From Phycisphaerales bacterium (GTDB lineage: Bacteria > Planctomycetota > Phycisphaerae > Phycisphaerales > UBA1924): a stretch of 58,562 nucleotides of DNA. The stretch lies in contig JAJVHS010000097.1 of assembly GCA_022072615.1 (NCBI GenBank), positions 1-58,562 on the forward strand. The letters are read 5' to 3'. The position numbers and the translations under genes are program-made. The notes beneath the pieces are model-generated. The model was not told the DNA's origin, ran no database searches, and saw only the letters and a program-made list of their open reading frames with translations. This document shows positions 7,834 through 15,514 of this stretch, one piece after another (position 1 is the first letter of the stretch; the number at the start of each line of letters is the position of its first letter).

Positions 7834-9162
7834 CTACTTGGGGCCGGCCGACCCGCCGCCCGCCTCGTCCGCGGCCTCTTCCTCACCTTCTTCGGCAGGT
7901 TCCGTCCCCGGCTCGGGCCCGAGCGTCGATTCGTCGTCGGCCGACATCTGCAGGTCGCGCGGGCCCGTGCTCGCCGTGGCGCCCGTCGGGAGGTCCACCA
8001 TCGACGAGGACAGATCGGCCAGCGAGTACGACTCGACGCGAGTGCCCATCGCGTAGATCGAGACCTTCGACGGACCGAACTGGTTGGTCACGATCACCAG
8101 CCGCTTGGGCTTGAAACCGGGGTGGACCTCGTCCTTGAAGAGATCGACGCCCTCGTCGGTGACGCACACGCCCACGGGCATGTCCATCGAACCCGGGAAG
8201 GTGCCGGCCGCCCCGAAGTGCATCAGCAGGCGCGCCTGGTCGTCGAACATCTGGACGTTCTGGAACGCGGCATCGACGACGTACAGGATGCCGTCGGAAT
8301 CGACGGCCATGTGCTTGGGCCGAACGAACGCGCCCGCGTAGTCGCCCATCTGGCCCAGCCCCGAGATGTACTGGCCCTCGGGGGAGAACTTCTGGATGCG
8401 GCACCGCATCATGTCGACGACGTAGATGTTCCCGGCCTTGTCGACGTCCACGCACAGCGGGAGCCGGAACTGGCCGTCGCCGTCGCCCACCGATCCGATC
8501 GTCCCGATCGGGGTCCCGTCCTTGCGGTTGAACACCTCGACCACCTGCGCGGCCATGTCGCACACGTAGAGCTTCTCCCCGTGGACGGCGACCGAGACCG
8601 GCTTTGCCTTGCTCTTGCCGATGGGCCGGAGGTACCGCTCCGACGCGTCGAACACCAGGACGCTGCCCTGCTCGTTGTCGGCGACATAGATCATCCCGTC
8701 GTCGGCGACCGCGACGTCCACGGGGTGGGCGAGGCGGTTGACGCCCGACACGCCGACCAGCCGCGTCTGCTTCTTGGCGATGTCAAACACCGTAACGCAC
8801 GCGCTGCGGATGTCGCAGACGTAGATCTTGCCGCCGCGGCAATCGACGCCGTAGGGCTTGTAGACCGCCGCGACGTCGTTGACGTTTTCCTTGCCGAAGA
8901 CCAGCTTCTCCAGGCCGCTGGCCTGGCTGGGGGCGACGTCGGTGCTGACGGAGATGGACCGGACGAACTGGATCCGCGGCTCATCGGGGTACTTGGGCCA
9001 GAAGGCGTACATCCCCTGCGGCGCGGCCTTCGCGCTGGTCTTGGCTTCCGGAGTCGCGGCGCACCCAGCCAGACCCAGGCCGCCGGCGAACAGGCACGCG
9101 GCGAGGGTGAGGAAGGTTGCTGCCGGAACAGTCGAACAGCGATGGGACGGTTGACGGAACAT
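7834..9162 (-). CDS. NHL-repeat beta-propeller lipoprotein, first gene of the conduit operon
   Basis: A 442-residue protein with a lipobox LAG-C at Cys34. It has the same PDEPRIQFVRSI-type entry motif as the NHL lipoprotein at 3836-4975. About six blades follow, with repeats such as PVDVAVADDGMIYVADN, LCVDVDKAGNIYVVDM and HMAVDSDGILYVVDA. The C-terminal 60 residues are acidic (runs of Glu and Asp) and low in complexity. As the first gene after the terminator at 9249-9286 it probably opens the five-gene minus-strand operon. Having two paralogous propellers in one operon suggests two different docking positions, for example inside and outside (inference). Confidence 0.85.
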   Translation of the reverse strand: MFRQPSHRCSTVPAATFLTLAACLFAGGLGLAGCAATPEAKTSAKAAPQGMYAFWPKYPDEPRIQFVRSISVSTDVAPSQASGLEKLVFGKENVNDVAAVYKPYGVDCRGGKIYVCDIRSACVTVFDIAKKQTRLVGVSGVNRLAHPVDVAVADDGMIYVADNEQGSVLVFDASERYLRPIGKSKAKPVSVAVHGEKLYVCDMAAQVVEVFNRKDGTPIGTIGSVGDGDGQFRLPLCVDVDKAGNIYVVDMMRCRIQKFSPEGQYISGLGQMGDYAGAFVRPKHMAVDSDGILYVVDAAFQNVQMFDDQARLLMHFGAAGTFPGSMDMPVGVCVTDEGVDLFKDEVHPGFKPKRLVIVTNQFGPSKVSIYAMGTRVESYSLADLSSSMVDLPTGATASTGPRDLQMSADDESTLGPEPGTEPAEEGEEEAADEAGGGSAGPK

Positions 9163-9248
9163 GCGGAATCTCCCGGTGGGACAAGGGTTGGTAGATTAAC
9201 TACAACTTCGGTGCCAATCACCGGTCGTCCAGACGACCCGTCCAGCTC

Positions 9249-9286
9249 AAAAAACAACGCCGCCCCGTCTCGGGGACGGGGCGGCG
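9249..9286 (-). terminator. Rho-independent terminator of the tetraheme cytochrome gene
   Basis: A perfect 12-bp GC stem (9258-9269 with 9275-9286) encloses a 5-base loop. On the minus strand it is followed by GTTGTTTTTT (9257-9249). It begins 44 bases after the stop of the gene at 9331-9933 and precedes the NHL gene, separating the tetraheme gene from the conduit operon. Confidence 0.9.
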
Positions 9287-9330
9287 CTTTGCAGCCTGGA
9301 GATGATTCTCTCGATCGGCTGATGGCGGGC

Positions 9331-9933
9331 TTACTTGATGTGGCATTCCAGGCACATCGCCGAGGCTGAGTTGCTGATGTTGAGCAGGTAGGGGAATCCG
9401 CGGCCGTGGGCGGTGTGGCAGGTGCCGCAGCTCACCACCTTCTGGATCACGCCGTTCTCATCCGTCCAGTCGCGCAGCCGCATCGTGCTCGGCAGCGTGT
9501 TGGCGGGGTTGAACCGGCTGCTGCCCTCCACGGGATACACCGCGTCGCGGCCGATCGGGTGATCGTCCTCGAGGTCCAGGCCCATGTTGGCCGTCGCCGT
9601 GATGAAGCTCGTGCCGGTCATGCCGCCGAAGCTGTCCAGAGCCACCGTGCCGTCGTGGCACGACAGGCACAGACGGCTGCGCTTGTCGAGGTCGGTCTCG
9701 GCCGTGCCTTCGCCTTCCCACATGAGGTAGGTGGCGGTGGTCAGCTCGTGGTTCCACAGGGCGCCGGCTTCCTTCATGGCGAAGTGCGGCGTATGGCAGG
9801 GCTTGCAGATCTCGCCGCCCGACCAGGCCATCGAGCTGAAGTTGTGCTTGGTATTCACGATCTGGGCGCTCGCGGTAGTGGCCAGCACTGCCAGGGTCGC
9901 CGCTCCGAGCCACGCTGTACGGTTGATGTTCAT
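9331..9933 (-). CDS. Small secreted tetraheme cytochrome c
   Basis: A 200-residue protein with a clear signal peptide (ends ASA-Q at about residue 23). Four CXXCH sites are present: CKPCHTPH, CLSCHDGT, CGTCHTAHG and CLECH at the very C-terminus. Five other histidines (KHN, TPH, NHE, DDHP, TAH) are enough for bis-His ligation of all four hemes. It lacks a membrane anchor after cleavage. It is a single gene with a strong terminator, separate from the conduit operon, a pattern that suits a highly expressed carrier or filament subunit. It belongs to the same module family as the cytochromes at 2214-3839 and 10211-11026. Confidence 0.88.
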   Translation of the reverse strand: MNINRTAWLGAATLAVLATTASAQIVNTKHNFSSMAWSGGEICKPCHTPHFAMKEAGALWNHELTTATYLMWEGEGTAETDLDKRSRLCLSCHDGTVALDSFGGMTGTSFITATANMGLDLEDDHPIGRDAVYPVEGSSRFNPANTLPSTMRLRDWTDENGVIQKVVSCGTCHTAHGRGFPYLLNISNSASAMCLECHIK

Positions 9934-10210
9934 TGCTCTACCTCATCATTCTCACTGGTCCGGAGGGGCCCGAACACCCGAGCCCCGATTGAGCCTTCTC
10001 TCGGCTCCGCACTTCCCTTGGTGCAAGTGCCGTACCAAACCGCATCTTGATATCCTTTGTGTCTGGAAGGGGCAAAAACGGCCTTTTTCTCGGTCCCGCT
10101 CCGCCCGCGACTCTCAAGGACAGGAATATCCCGTACAGGCGTATCCGAGGGGAAAGATTCATGTCGCTCCACGGCGACTGACCGGTCTTGGGTGTCGATC
10201 TGTGGGCACG

Positions 10211-11026
10211 ATGGTTCCTGTTCCACAGCATACGAACAAAGACCGATTTCATGCCAAGACGTGGGCGAACGTACTCCCCGCCGCGTGGGCGGGCTCGATC
10301 ATTCTCGGGCTCGTCGCCGTCTCGATGGCCGGATGGCGTACGGGGCTGCCCACGCTCGGGCCCGCCACATCGCTTGCCTCGGGCGGCACCGCCCTCACGG
10401 CAAGCTGCACCGATTGCCACGCCATGGATCCGGGGCTTTCGCACCCTGTGGGTGTGGTGCCGAGCATGCAGATCCCCGAACCCTTCGTTCTGGACCACGG
10501 GAAAATGACCTGCACGACGTGCCACGAGCCCCGGGAGCACGCCGCCGGCGGCATGGGCGCGATGCTCCGCCCGGGTTTGAGCGAGCTGGGGCTGTGCTCC
10601 CAGTGCCACACGACCGCAACCCGGGCCAGCCCGCACGTGGGAGACTGGGGACGGGCTCACCTGGTCGGGGCGGAAGTCGGGGTCAGCTCGGCACTCGCCC
10701 AAGCAACCAGGGGAACAGAGACCCGGGAGTGCATGAGCTGCCACGACGGCTCGGTCGCCACCGACGCGGGGAACCACCGGATCGTCGGCCGGTCGGAGAT
10801 GGGCTCAGAAGATGACCACCCGGTCGAGATTGCCTACGGCGCCGGGCTGCTTAAGAGAGGTTCGGAGTCGATGCTCAAGCCGGCGGCCAGGCTGGACCAC
10901 CGTATCCGTTTGTTTGGTTCATATATGGGTTGTGGGTCCTGCCACAGCACTTATTCGCGGCACAAGGACCTTCTCGTCATCCCAAACACGGGAAGCCAGC
11001 TCTGCCTGAACTGCCACCAGGTCTGA
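10211..11026 (+). CDS. Membrane-anchored hexaheme cytochrome c
   Basis: A 271-residue protein with one N-terminal membrane segment (about residues 20-42). No signal cleavage site is obvious, so it may stay anchored in the inner membrane. Six CXXCH sites follow: CTDCH, CTTCH, CSQCH, CMSCHDGS, CGSCH and CLNCH. The DDHPVEIAYG segment links it to the tetraheme and 12-heme proteins. ATG 10211 is taken as the start; an in-frame GTG nine bases upstream is possible. It is transcribed away from the tetraheme gene with a 277-base region between them. It could pass electrons from the quinone pool or inner membrane to the periplasmic cytochromes (inference). Confidence 0.8.
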   Translation: MVPVPQHTNKDRFHAKTWANVLPAAWAGSIILGLVAVSMAGWRTGLPTLGPATSLASGGTALTASCTDCHAMDPGLSHPVGVVPSMQIPEPFVLDHGKMTCTTCHEPREHAAGGMGAMLRPGLSELGLCSQCHTTATRASPHVGDWGRAHLVGAEVGVSSALAQATRGTETRECMSCHDGSVATDAGNHRIVGRSEMGSEDDHPVEIAYGAGLLKRGSESMLKPAARLDHRIRLFGSYMGCGSCHSTYSRHKDLLVIPNTGSQLCLNCHQV

Positions 11027-11054
11027 AGGCCCTTTAGCGGGTCGCGAACGGTCG

Positions 11055-11106
11055 CCTTCTCACATACAAGAGACTTCCTAGTCATGAACTCCTATTTGTG
11101 AGAAGG
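11055..11106. other. Perfect 10-bp inverted repeat in the intergenic region upstream of the ccm block
   Basis: CCTTCTCACA (11055-11064) is repeated in inverse orientation at 11097-11106 with 32 bases between. No T-tract follows, so it is not a standard terminator. It lies 29 bases after the hexaheme gene and 150 bases before the next start. It could be an operator, an mRNA structure or a weak terminator. Confidence 0.4.
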
Positions 11107-11255
11107 AACCGGTTTCCACCCACCCCGGGGTGTCCCTGGGTTCTTACGCCTTCCGGCGTGCGATCCAATGACCGGTTGATTCCTTGGTCGAGCCCCGTCG
11201 ATCGTGCGCTGGCATCGCGCTTGCATTCCGTCAGGAGGTAAGGAGCGCCGCGCGC

Positions 11256-12377
11256 ATGCCGCACCGTGGCAACAAGAACGATCCCCGTCACCCAGTGCCC
11301 GCCCGCCTGAGGCCCCTGATCCTGGGAGGGGTGCTGACGGTGGCCCTGATGACGAGCCTGGGGTTCGCCCAGGATGCCGCACCTCCCAGCGGCGACACCC
11401 AGGCCTCGGCGGCCGCGCGTCGGGGCACCCTCGCGATCCGCGCGGTGCAGGGCACGAAGGACGCGCCGGCGATCACGGGTGCCGAAGTCGAGATCGACAT
11501 GGTGGTGGGGAACCGGTCTCTCCAGCATTATGCGACCAAGATGGACGACCAGGGCCTGGTGATGCTCGGCGACGTCCCGGTGGGGGCCGGCGTGCGTCCG
11601 CTGGTGCGGATCAAGTACGCGGGAGTGACGTACCAGGAGGTCGGCCCGGAGATGACGCCCTCGCGGTCGCAGGCGTCGATGGCGGTGACGGTGTACGAGA
11701 CGACCGAGGAGGCGCCGCCGTGGAAGGTGTCGATGCGGCACATGCTTGCGACACCCGGGCCGATGGGCTTCCAGGTGAGCGAGACGGTGGTGGTGGAGAA
11801 CCCGTCGGACCGGACATGGATCGGGGGCGCGCCGGACGAGGCGGGCAAGCGCCCGGTGGTGCGCCTGTCGCTGCCGGCCCAGGCGCAGACGATCCAGCTC
11901 GACGAGGGGTTCCACGGCTGGTGCTGCACGAAGTTCGACGCGAACGAACTGACGGTGCAGATGCCGCTGATGCCCGGGCAGAGCACGTTCAAGTACTCGT
12001 ACCGCGTGCCGGTGAACGCCGGCCTCGCGGATCTGAAGGTGCGGTCGGCGGCGCCGATCGATCACGCGGTGTTCTTCGTGCCCGACGACGTCGAGACGCA
12101 GGCGGCGAGCGTCACCGTCGGCGGGGTGCAGGACATGGGCGCGATCCGGATGAAGATGTTCCAGGGGTCGAACATCGCCGCGGGGTCGGACGTGGGCGTG
12201 GTGGTGCTCACCAAGCAGTTCGAGACGGCCCCGACGGCGGCGACGGTGTCGACCGGCGGCTGGGTCGTGCCCTTCGTGGCGGGGATGGGGCTGATGCTGG
12301 TGATCGGGGCGGGCGTGGTCGTGCGTCTGGTGCGTCGCCCGCAGGGGCATGCTCCGCGGCGGATCTCGGGGGATTGA
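11256..12377 (+). CDS. Unknown exported, C-terminally anchored protein preceding ccmC
   Basis: A 373-residue protein with a signal-like segment at about 20-40 (ending GFAQ) and a strong membrane helix at about 335-357 followed by basic residues. The bulk would therefore lie in the periplasm, with a short cytoplasmic tail. The periplasmic part looks beta-rich, with a conserved-looking GFHGWCCTKFD segment carrying a Cys pair. AAGGAG at 11240-11245 supports ATG 11256. It ends 8 bases before ccmC, so it is probably in the same operon, and a role in cytochrome c maturation is suggested by position only. I do not recognise the family. Confidence 0.8.
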   Translation: MPHRGNKNDPRHPVPARLRPLILGGVLTVALMTSLGFAQDAAPPSGDTQASAAARRGTLAIRAVQGTKDAPAITGAEVEIDMVVGNRSLQHYATKMDDQGLVMLGDVPVGAGVRPLVRIKYAGVTYQEVGPEMTPSRSQASMAVTVYETTEEAPPWKVSMRHMLATPGPMGFQVSETVVVENPSDRTWIGGAPDEAGKRPVVRLSLPAQAQTIQLDEGFHGWCCTKFDANELTVQMPLMPGQSTFKYSYRVPVNAGLADLKVRSAAPIDHAVFFVPDDVETQAASVTVGGVQDMGAIRMKMFQGSNIAAGSDVGVVVLTKQFETAPTAATVSTGGWVVPFVAGMGLMLVIGAGVVVRLVRRPQGHAPRRISGD

Positions 12378-12385
12378 GGTGATCG

Positions 12386-13108
12386 ATGCGTGTTCGGTCC
12401 CGATTCCTGCTGCCGGTGAGTCGATCGCTGATCGCGGCGGTGCTGGCGGGCTGGATCGCGATGGTGGTGATCTACGCGCCGGTCGACCCCGTCATGGGGA
12501 TGTGCCAGAAGATCACGTACGTCCACGTGCCGTCGGCGGTGTGCGCGTTCCTGGCGTGCGCGGCGGTGTTCGTGTCGAGCGCGTGCTACCTGTGGCAGCG
12601 CCGGCCGGTGTTCGACGACATGGCCGAGGCGGCGGGGCAGGTATCGGTCGTCTTCTGCTCGGTCGTGCTGGTGACGGGCATGGTGTGGGCGAAGGACGTG
12701 TGGGGCCAGTGGTGGATGTGGACGCCGCGCCTGACGTTCAGCCTGGTGATGTGGCTGCTGTTCGCGGCGTACGTGGCGCTGCGGTCGGCGATCGCCAGCC
12801 CGCAGCGGCGGGCGATGGCGTGCGCCGTCTACGGCATCATCGCGTTCCTGGACGTCCCGCTGGTGTACCTCTCCACGCAGCTCATGCCCGACGTCCACCC
12901 CGAATCGATCCAGATGGACGGGCGGATGCGGTACACGCTGCTGGTCAGCGTGCTGGCGATGCTGCTGCTGGGCGGCGCAATGGTCCAGTACCGCTTCGAG
13001 ATCAACATCCGTTCGCGGCGCGTAAACGGCGGCCGTCACGACCACGATCACGACCACGTGCCCACGTTCGGCGGGCAGGGCACCCCGATCTCGGGGATGC
13101 GCGCATGA
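12386..13108 (+). CDS. ccmC: Heme exporter protein CcmC
   Basis: A 240-residue integral membrane protein with about six helices. It has the tryptophan-rich heme-handling motif WGQWWMWTPRLT at residues 106-117. Two periplasmic histidines stand where the family has its heme ligands: KITYVHVPSA near residue 47 and DVHPESIQ near 170. CcmC presents heme to CcmE in system I cytochrome c maturation, fitting the large number of c-type cytochromes nearby. The C-terminus has an extra His/Asp-rich tail. Its stop overlaps the start of ccmD (ATGA). Genes for CcmA, CcmB, CcmE, CcmF and CcmH are not in the window. Confidence 0.93.
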   Translation: MRVRSRFLLPVSRSLIAAVLAGWIAMVVIYAPVDPVMGMCQKITYVHVPSAVCAFLACAAVFVSSACYLWQRRPVFDDMAEAAGQVSVVFCSVVLVTGMVWAKDVWGQWWMWTPRLTFSLVMWLLFAAYVALRSAIASPQRRAMACAVYGIIAFLDVPLVYLSTQLMPDVHPESIQMDGRMRYTLLVSVLAMLLLGGAMVQYRFEINIRSRRVNGGRHDHDHDHVPTFGGQGTPISGMRA

Positions 13109-13224
13109 CCAGCACCGGCTACGCGATCATGGCGTACGGCTCCGTGGGGGCGATCATCGCGGCGTACCTGTGGCTTCTCTGGCGGGCGTCCCGCCGCATC
13201 ACCGACTCGCAGCGCAGGCGGTAG
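13105..13224 (+). CDS. ccmD: CcmD-like small membrane protein
   Basis: A 39-residue protein with one membrane helix (about residues 8-26) and a basic end (RRITDSQRRR). This is the size and layout of CcmD, which holds CcmC and CcmE together and helps release holo-CcmE. Its ATG overlaps the ccmC stop by four bases, the usual coupling for this pair. CcmD is poorly conserved in sequence, so the call rests on size, topology and position. Confidence 0.8.
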   Translation: MTSTGYAIMAYGSVGAIIAAYLWLLWRASRRITDSQRRR

Positions 13225-13336
13225 CGTCGGCCGGCGAGAGCCGGCGGCGGCAACACGGCGTGCCGACGCCCGCGCGTGCGCCGCGCTTGGGCTTCAGGTG
13301 GGTGTGGGGATTGGCGAGGTCCGGGCCGGGCGCCGT

Positions 13337-13729
13337 TCAGCAGTCGGCCTGGTCGGCGGGCGGCGGACCGGCGAACCGCGTGACTTCGGCGAGCAGCTCG
13401 GCCCAGTCGAGCGTTCCCTTTTCGACAAAGGCGTTGGCGCCGCCGAGCAGGGCTCGCTCACGGTGACCGGGGGCGTCGTCGCTGAACATGACCACCGGGA
13501 CGACGTGGGAGTTGGGCTGGGCGCGGAGCTCGGCGAGGGTCTTGAAGCTGTCGGGCATCCCGCAGTCGATGATCACCAGCGACGGGATCTGGAACTGCAT
13601 CCGGCGCGGGACCTCGTCGCCGCAGTCAAGATCGAGCGCTGTGTATCCCTTGGCGGCGATCAGGGGCACAAGCGTGTGACGCGTCCTTCGGTTGTTGGTG
13701 ACGACCCAGATCATGTCACCGAACCGCAT
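13337..13729 (-). CDS. Degenerate CheY-like receiver-domain protein
   Basis: A 130-residue single-domain protein that reads as a receiver fold. It has strand WVVTNN, then LVIIDCGMPDS with the phospho-acceptor-type Asp, then VVMFSDD, and FVEKG with the conserved Lys. The acidic pair that binds Mg2+ after the first strand is replaced by Asn-Asn, so phosphorylation is doubtful. The C-terminal helix (LDWAELLAEVTRFAGPP) matches the neighbouring receiver at 13764-14243 (MDWAKLRQDILRLAGPG). The two are therefore probably diverged duplicates, 34 bases apart. No output domain is present. Confidence 0.78.
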   Translation of the reverse strand: MRFGDMIWVVTNNRRTRHTLVPLIAAKGYTALDLDCGDEVPRRMQFQIPSLVIIDCGMPDSFKTLAELRAQPNSHVVPVVMFSDDAPGHRERALLGGANAFVEKGTLDWAELLAEVTRFAGPPPADQADC

Positions 13730-13763
13730 TGTCGAGCTTTGGGCTGGTTGAAATCAGGATGAA

Positions 13764-14243
13764 TCAGCTTGCATCTCGGGCGCGGGCGGAGATGACGGCC
13801 GGCGGGTGGTGATCGCGGATGCCGGGCCCGGCGAGGCGGAGAATGTCCTGCCGCAGCTTGGCCCAGTCCATGGACTCCTTCAGCACGTAGCCCTGCACGC
13901 CGGCGGCATGGGCCTGTTCGACGGCGCTTCCGCCGGTGGCGCTGAACATGATGATCGGGACGGCCCGGGTCCGGGCATCGTGGCGGATGTGATGGACCAG
14001 TTCGATCCCGTCCATGCCCGGCATCGAAAGGTCGGTGATGATGAGCGCCGGGATCGTTTCGCGCAGATAGGCGAGCGCTTCTCCGCCATCGGCGGCCTGG
14101 GCGGGGGTGTACCCGTCACTCCTGAGGAGCCGAGCCAGGGCTTCGCGGATGTCCTCGCAGTCGTCGACCACCAGCACGATGGGCGCCGACTTTGGCGGCG
14201 GGCTGGGGTGGTGCTGGCCCGATTGTGATGACGAATTCGGCAT
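13764..14243 (-). CDS. Single-domain response regulator (CheY-like)
   Basis: A 159-residue protein. All receiver hallmarks are present: LVVDDCED with the acidic pair, ITDLSMPGMDG with the phospho-acceptor Asp, FSATGG with the Ser/Thr position, and VLKES with the Lys. There is no DNA-binding domain, so it should act by protein contact. The N-terminal 20 residues are Ser/Pro-rich. Start choice is uncertain: ATG 14243 is used, but ATG 14288 in the same frame would add 15 residues. It is the likely intact member of a pair with the degenerate receiver downstream. No histidine kinase lies nearby. Confidence 0.85.
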   Translation of the reverse strand: MPNSSSQSGQHHPSPPPKSAPIVLVVDDCEDIREALARLLRSDGYTPAQAADGGEALAYLRETIPALIITDLSMPGMDGIELVHHIRHDARTRAVPIIMFSATGGSAVEQAHAAGVQGYVLKESMDWAKLRQDILRLAGPGIRDHHPPAVISARARDAS

Positions 14244-14533
14244 GGTCCCGCCCGCGACAGTCCCCGCGTTTATAGTCGGATCGATCATGAATTCGCGAGG
14301 GTTTTCCGTATGAGAATCTCTTCATCCGCATCGATCCACTCGACCGACACGTGCGTGTGCCGTGTTTCGGCAAGATCGAGCCCCCGGATTCACAGGCTCA
14401 TCGCGAGCGGCTGCGATCATCACGGGGCATGGTGATCGCCGAACGGAAGTGGAGGTCCGAGAAAGGGCGGATGATGGATTCCGGCTATTCTGTGGCCCGC
14501 GGGGTGTGATCAGCCCTGGTCGGAACGTGCATC

Positions 14534-15427
14534 ATGGTCAAACGCCTGCTCCTTGGTCCGGTGCTCATCCTGCTGGTGATCGGATTGTCGCTGCTCGACG
14601 AGCGGGTCGACGCGTCGGTGATGCCCCCGTGGATGGGGGAGGGCACCTATCCGCCGGGGCTGATCGTGGGTCCGATCTGCCTGCTCCTGGCCTGGGGAGG
14701 GGCGCTGGAACTGGCGGGGATGATCCGCGCCAAAGGTGTGGTTGCATCAAGGTTTGTGACGCCGCTCGCCGCGGCGAGCGGCATGGTCGCCTGCGGAACG
14801 GCGCTCTTTGATCCCGGCCGCACGCTGACGGGCCCGGCGATGGCGGCGGCGGCGGCGATCTCGCTGCTGGCGTCGCAGACGTATTACTCGCGCGACCGGA
14901 CGGTCGAGGGCATCCTGGCGTCGGCGGCGGGGGCGATGCTCGCGTTCGTGTACCTGGGCCTGATGTTCGGTTGCCTGCTGCTAATCCGGTCGGAGCACTC
15001 GGTGTGGATGCTGCTGTGGGCCCTTCTGACGACCAAAAGCTCTGATATTGGTGCCTACTTCACGGGCAAGGCGATCGGGCACCACAAACTGATCTACTGG
15101 CTGAGCCCGGGCAAGACGTGGGAGGGCCTTTTCGGCGGGACGATCTTCGCGGGGCTGGTGGGGGCGTCGGGCCTGTGGGTCGTGAACCGGCTGACAGGGG
15201 TGGCGGTGCCGCCGTTGTGGATCGGGTTCCTGGCGGGGATGGTCTTCGCCGTGGTGGGCCAGCTCGGGGACCTGGGCGAGAGCCTGTTCAAGCGGGACGC
15301 GGGGCTCAAGGACTCCGGGCGGAGCCTGCCGGGGTTCGGCGGGCTGCTGGACGTGCTGGATTCCCTGATCCTGGTCGCCCCGGTGGCGTACTGGTGGCTG
15401 CGAGTGGTCAGCCCGCCCGGGGGGTAG
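14534..15427 (+). CDS. cdsA: Phosphatidate cytidylyltransferase
   Basis: A 297-residue polytopic membrane protein with about eight helices. The C-terminal signature region reads SLFKRDAGLKDSGRSLPGFGG, then LLDVLDSL. It matches the CDP-diglyceride synthetase pattern (KR, KD, GG and Asp residues), except that the usual PGHGG His is Phe and the usual DR Arg is Val. TKSSDIGAYFTGKAIGHHK is the other conserved loop. The enzyme makes CDP-diacylglycerol from CTP and phosphatidate for phospholipid synthesis. It is transcribed away from the response regulators. No uppS or dxr neighbour is seen, although those often adjoin cdsA. Confidence 0.88.
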   Translation: MVKRLLLGPVLILLVIGLSLLDERVDASVMPPWMGEGTYPPGLIVGPICLLLAWGGALELAGMIRAKGVVASRFVTPLAAASGMVACGTALFDPGRTLTGPAMAAAAAISLLASQTYYSRDRTVEGILASAAGAMLAFVYLGLMFGCLLLIRSEHSVWMLLWALLTTKSSDIGAYFTGKAIGHHKLIYWLSPGKTWEGLFGGTIFAGLVGASGLWVVNRLTGVAVPPLWIGFLAGMVFAVVGQLGDLGESLFKRDAGLKDSGRSLPGFGGLLDVLDSLILVAPVAYWWLRVVSPPGG

Positions 15428-15514
15428 GGCGGCCGGGAAACGAAATCCGGCTGATGGGGTCGCTTCCGGGATACACTGTTCACGGAATCGCCTCGTGGTC
15501 GCCCGGAGTGCCGA

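Noticed and set aside
13225..13336. Hairpin GCCGGC-GAGA-GCCGGC after ccmD as a terminator
   Set aside because: Stem is short and no T-tract follows on either strand.
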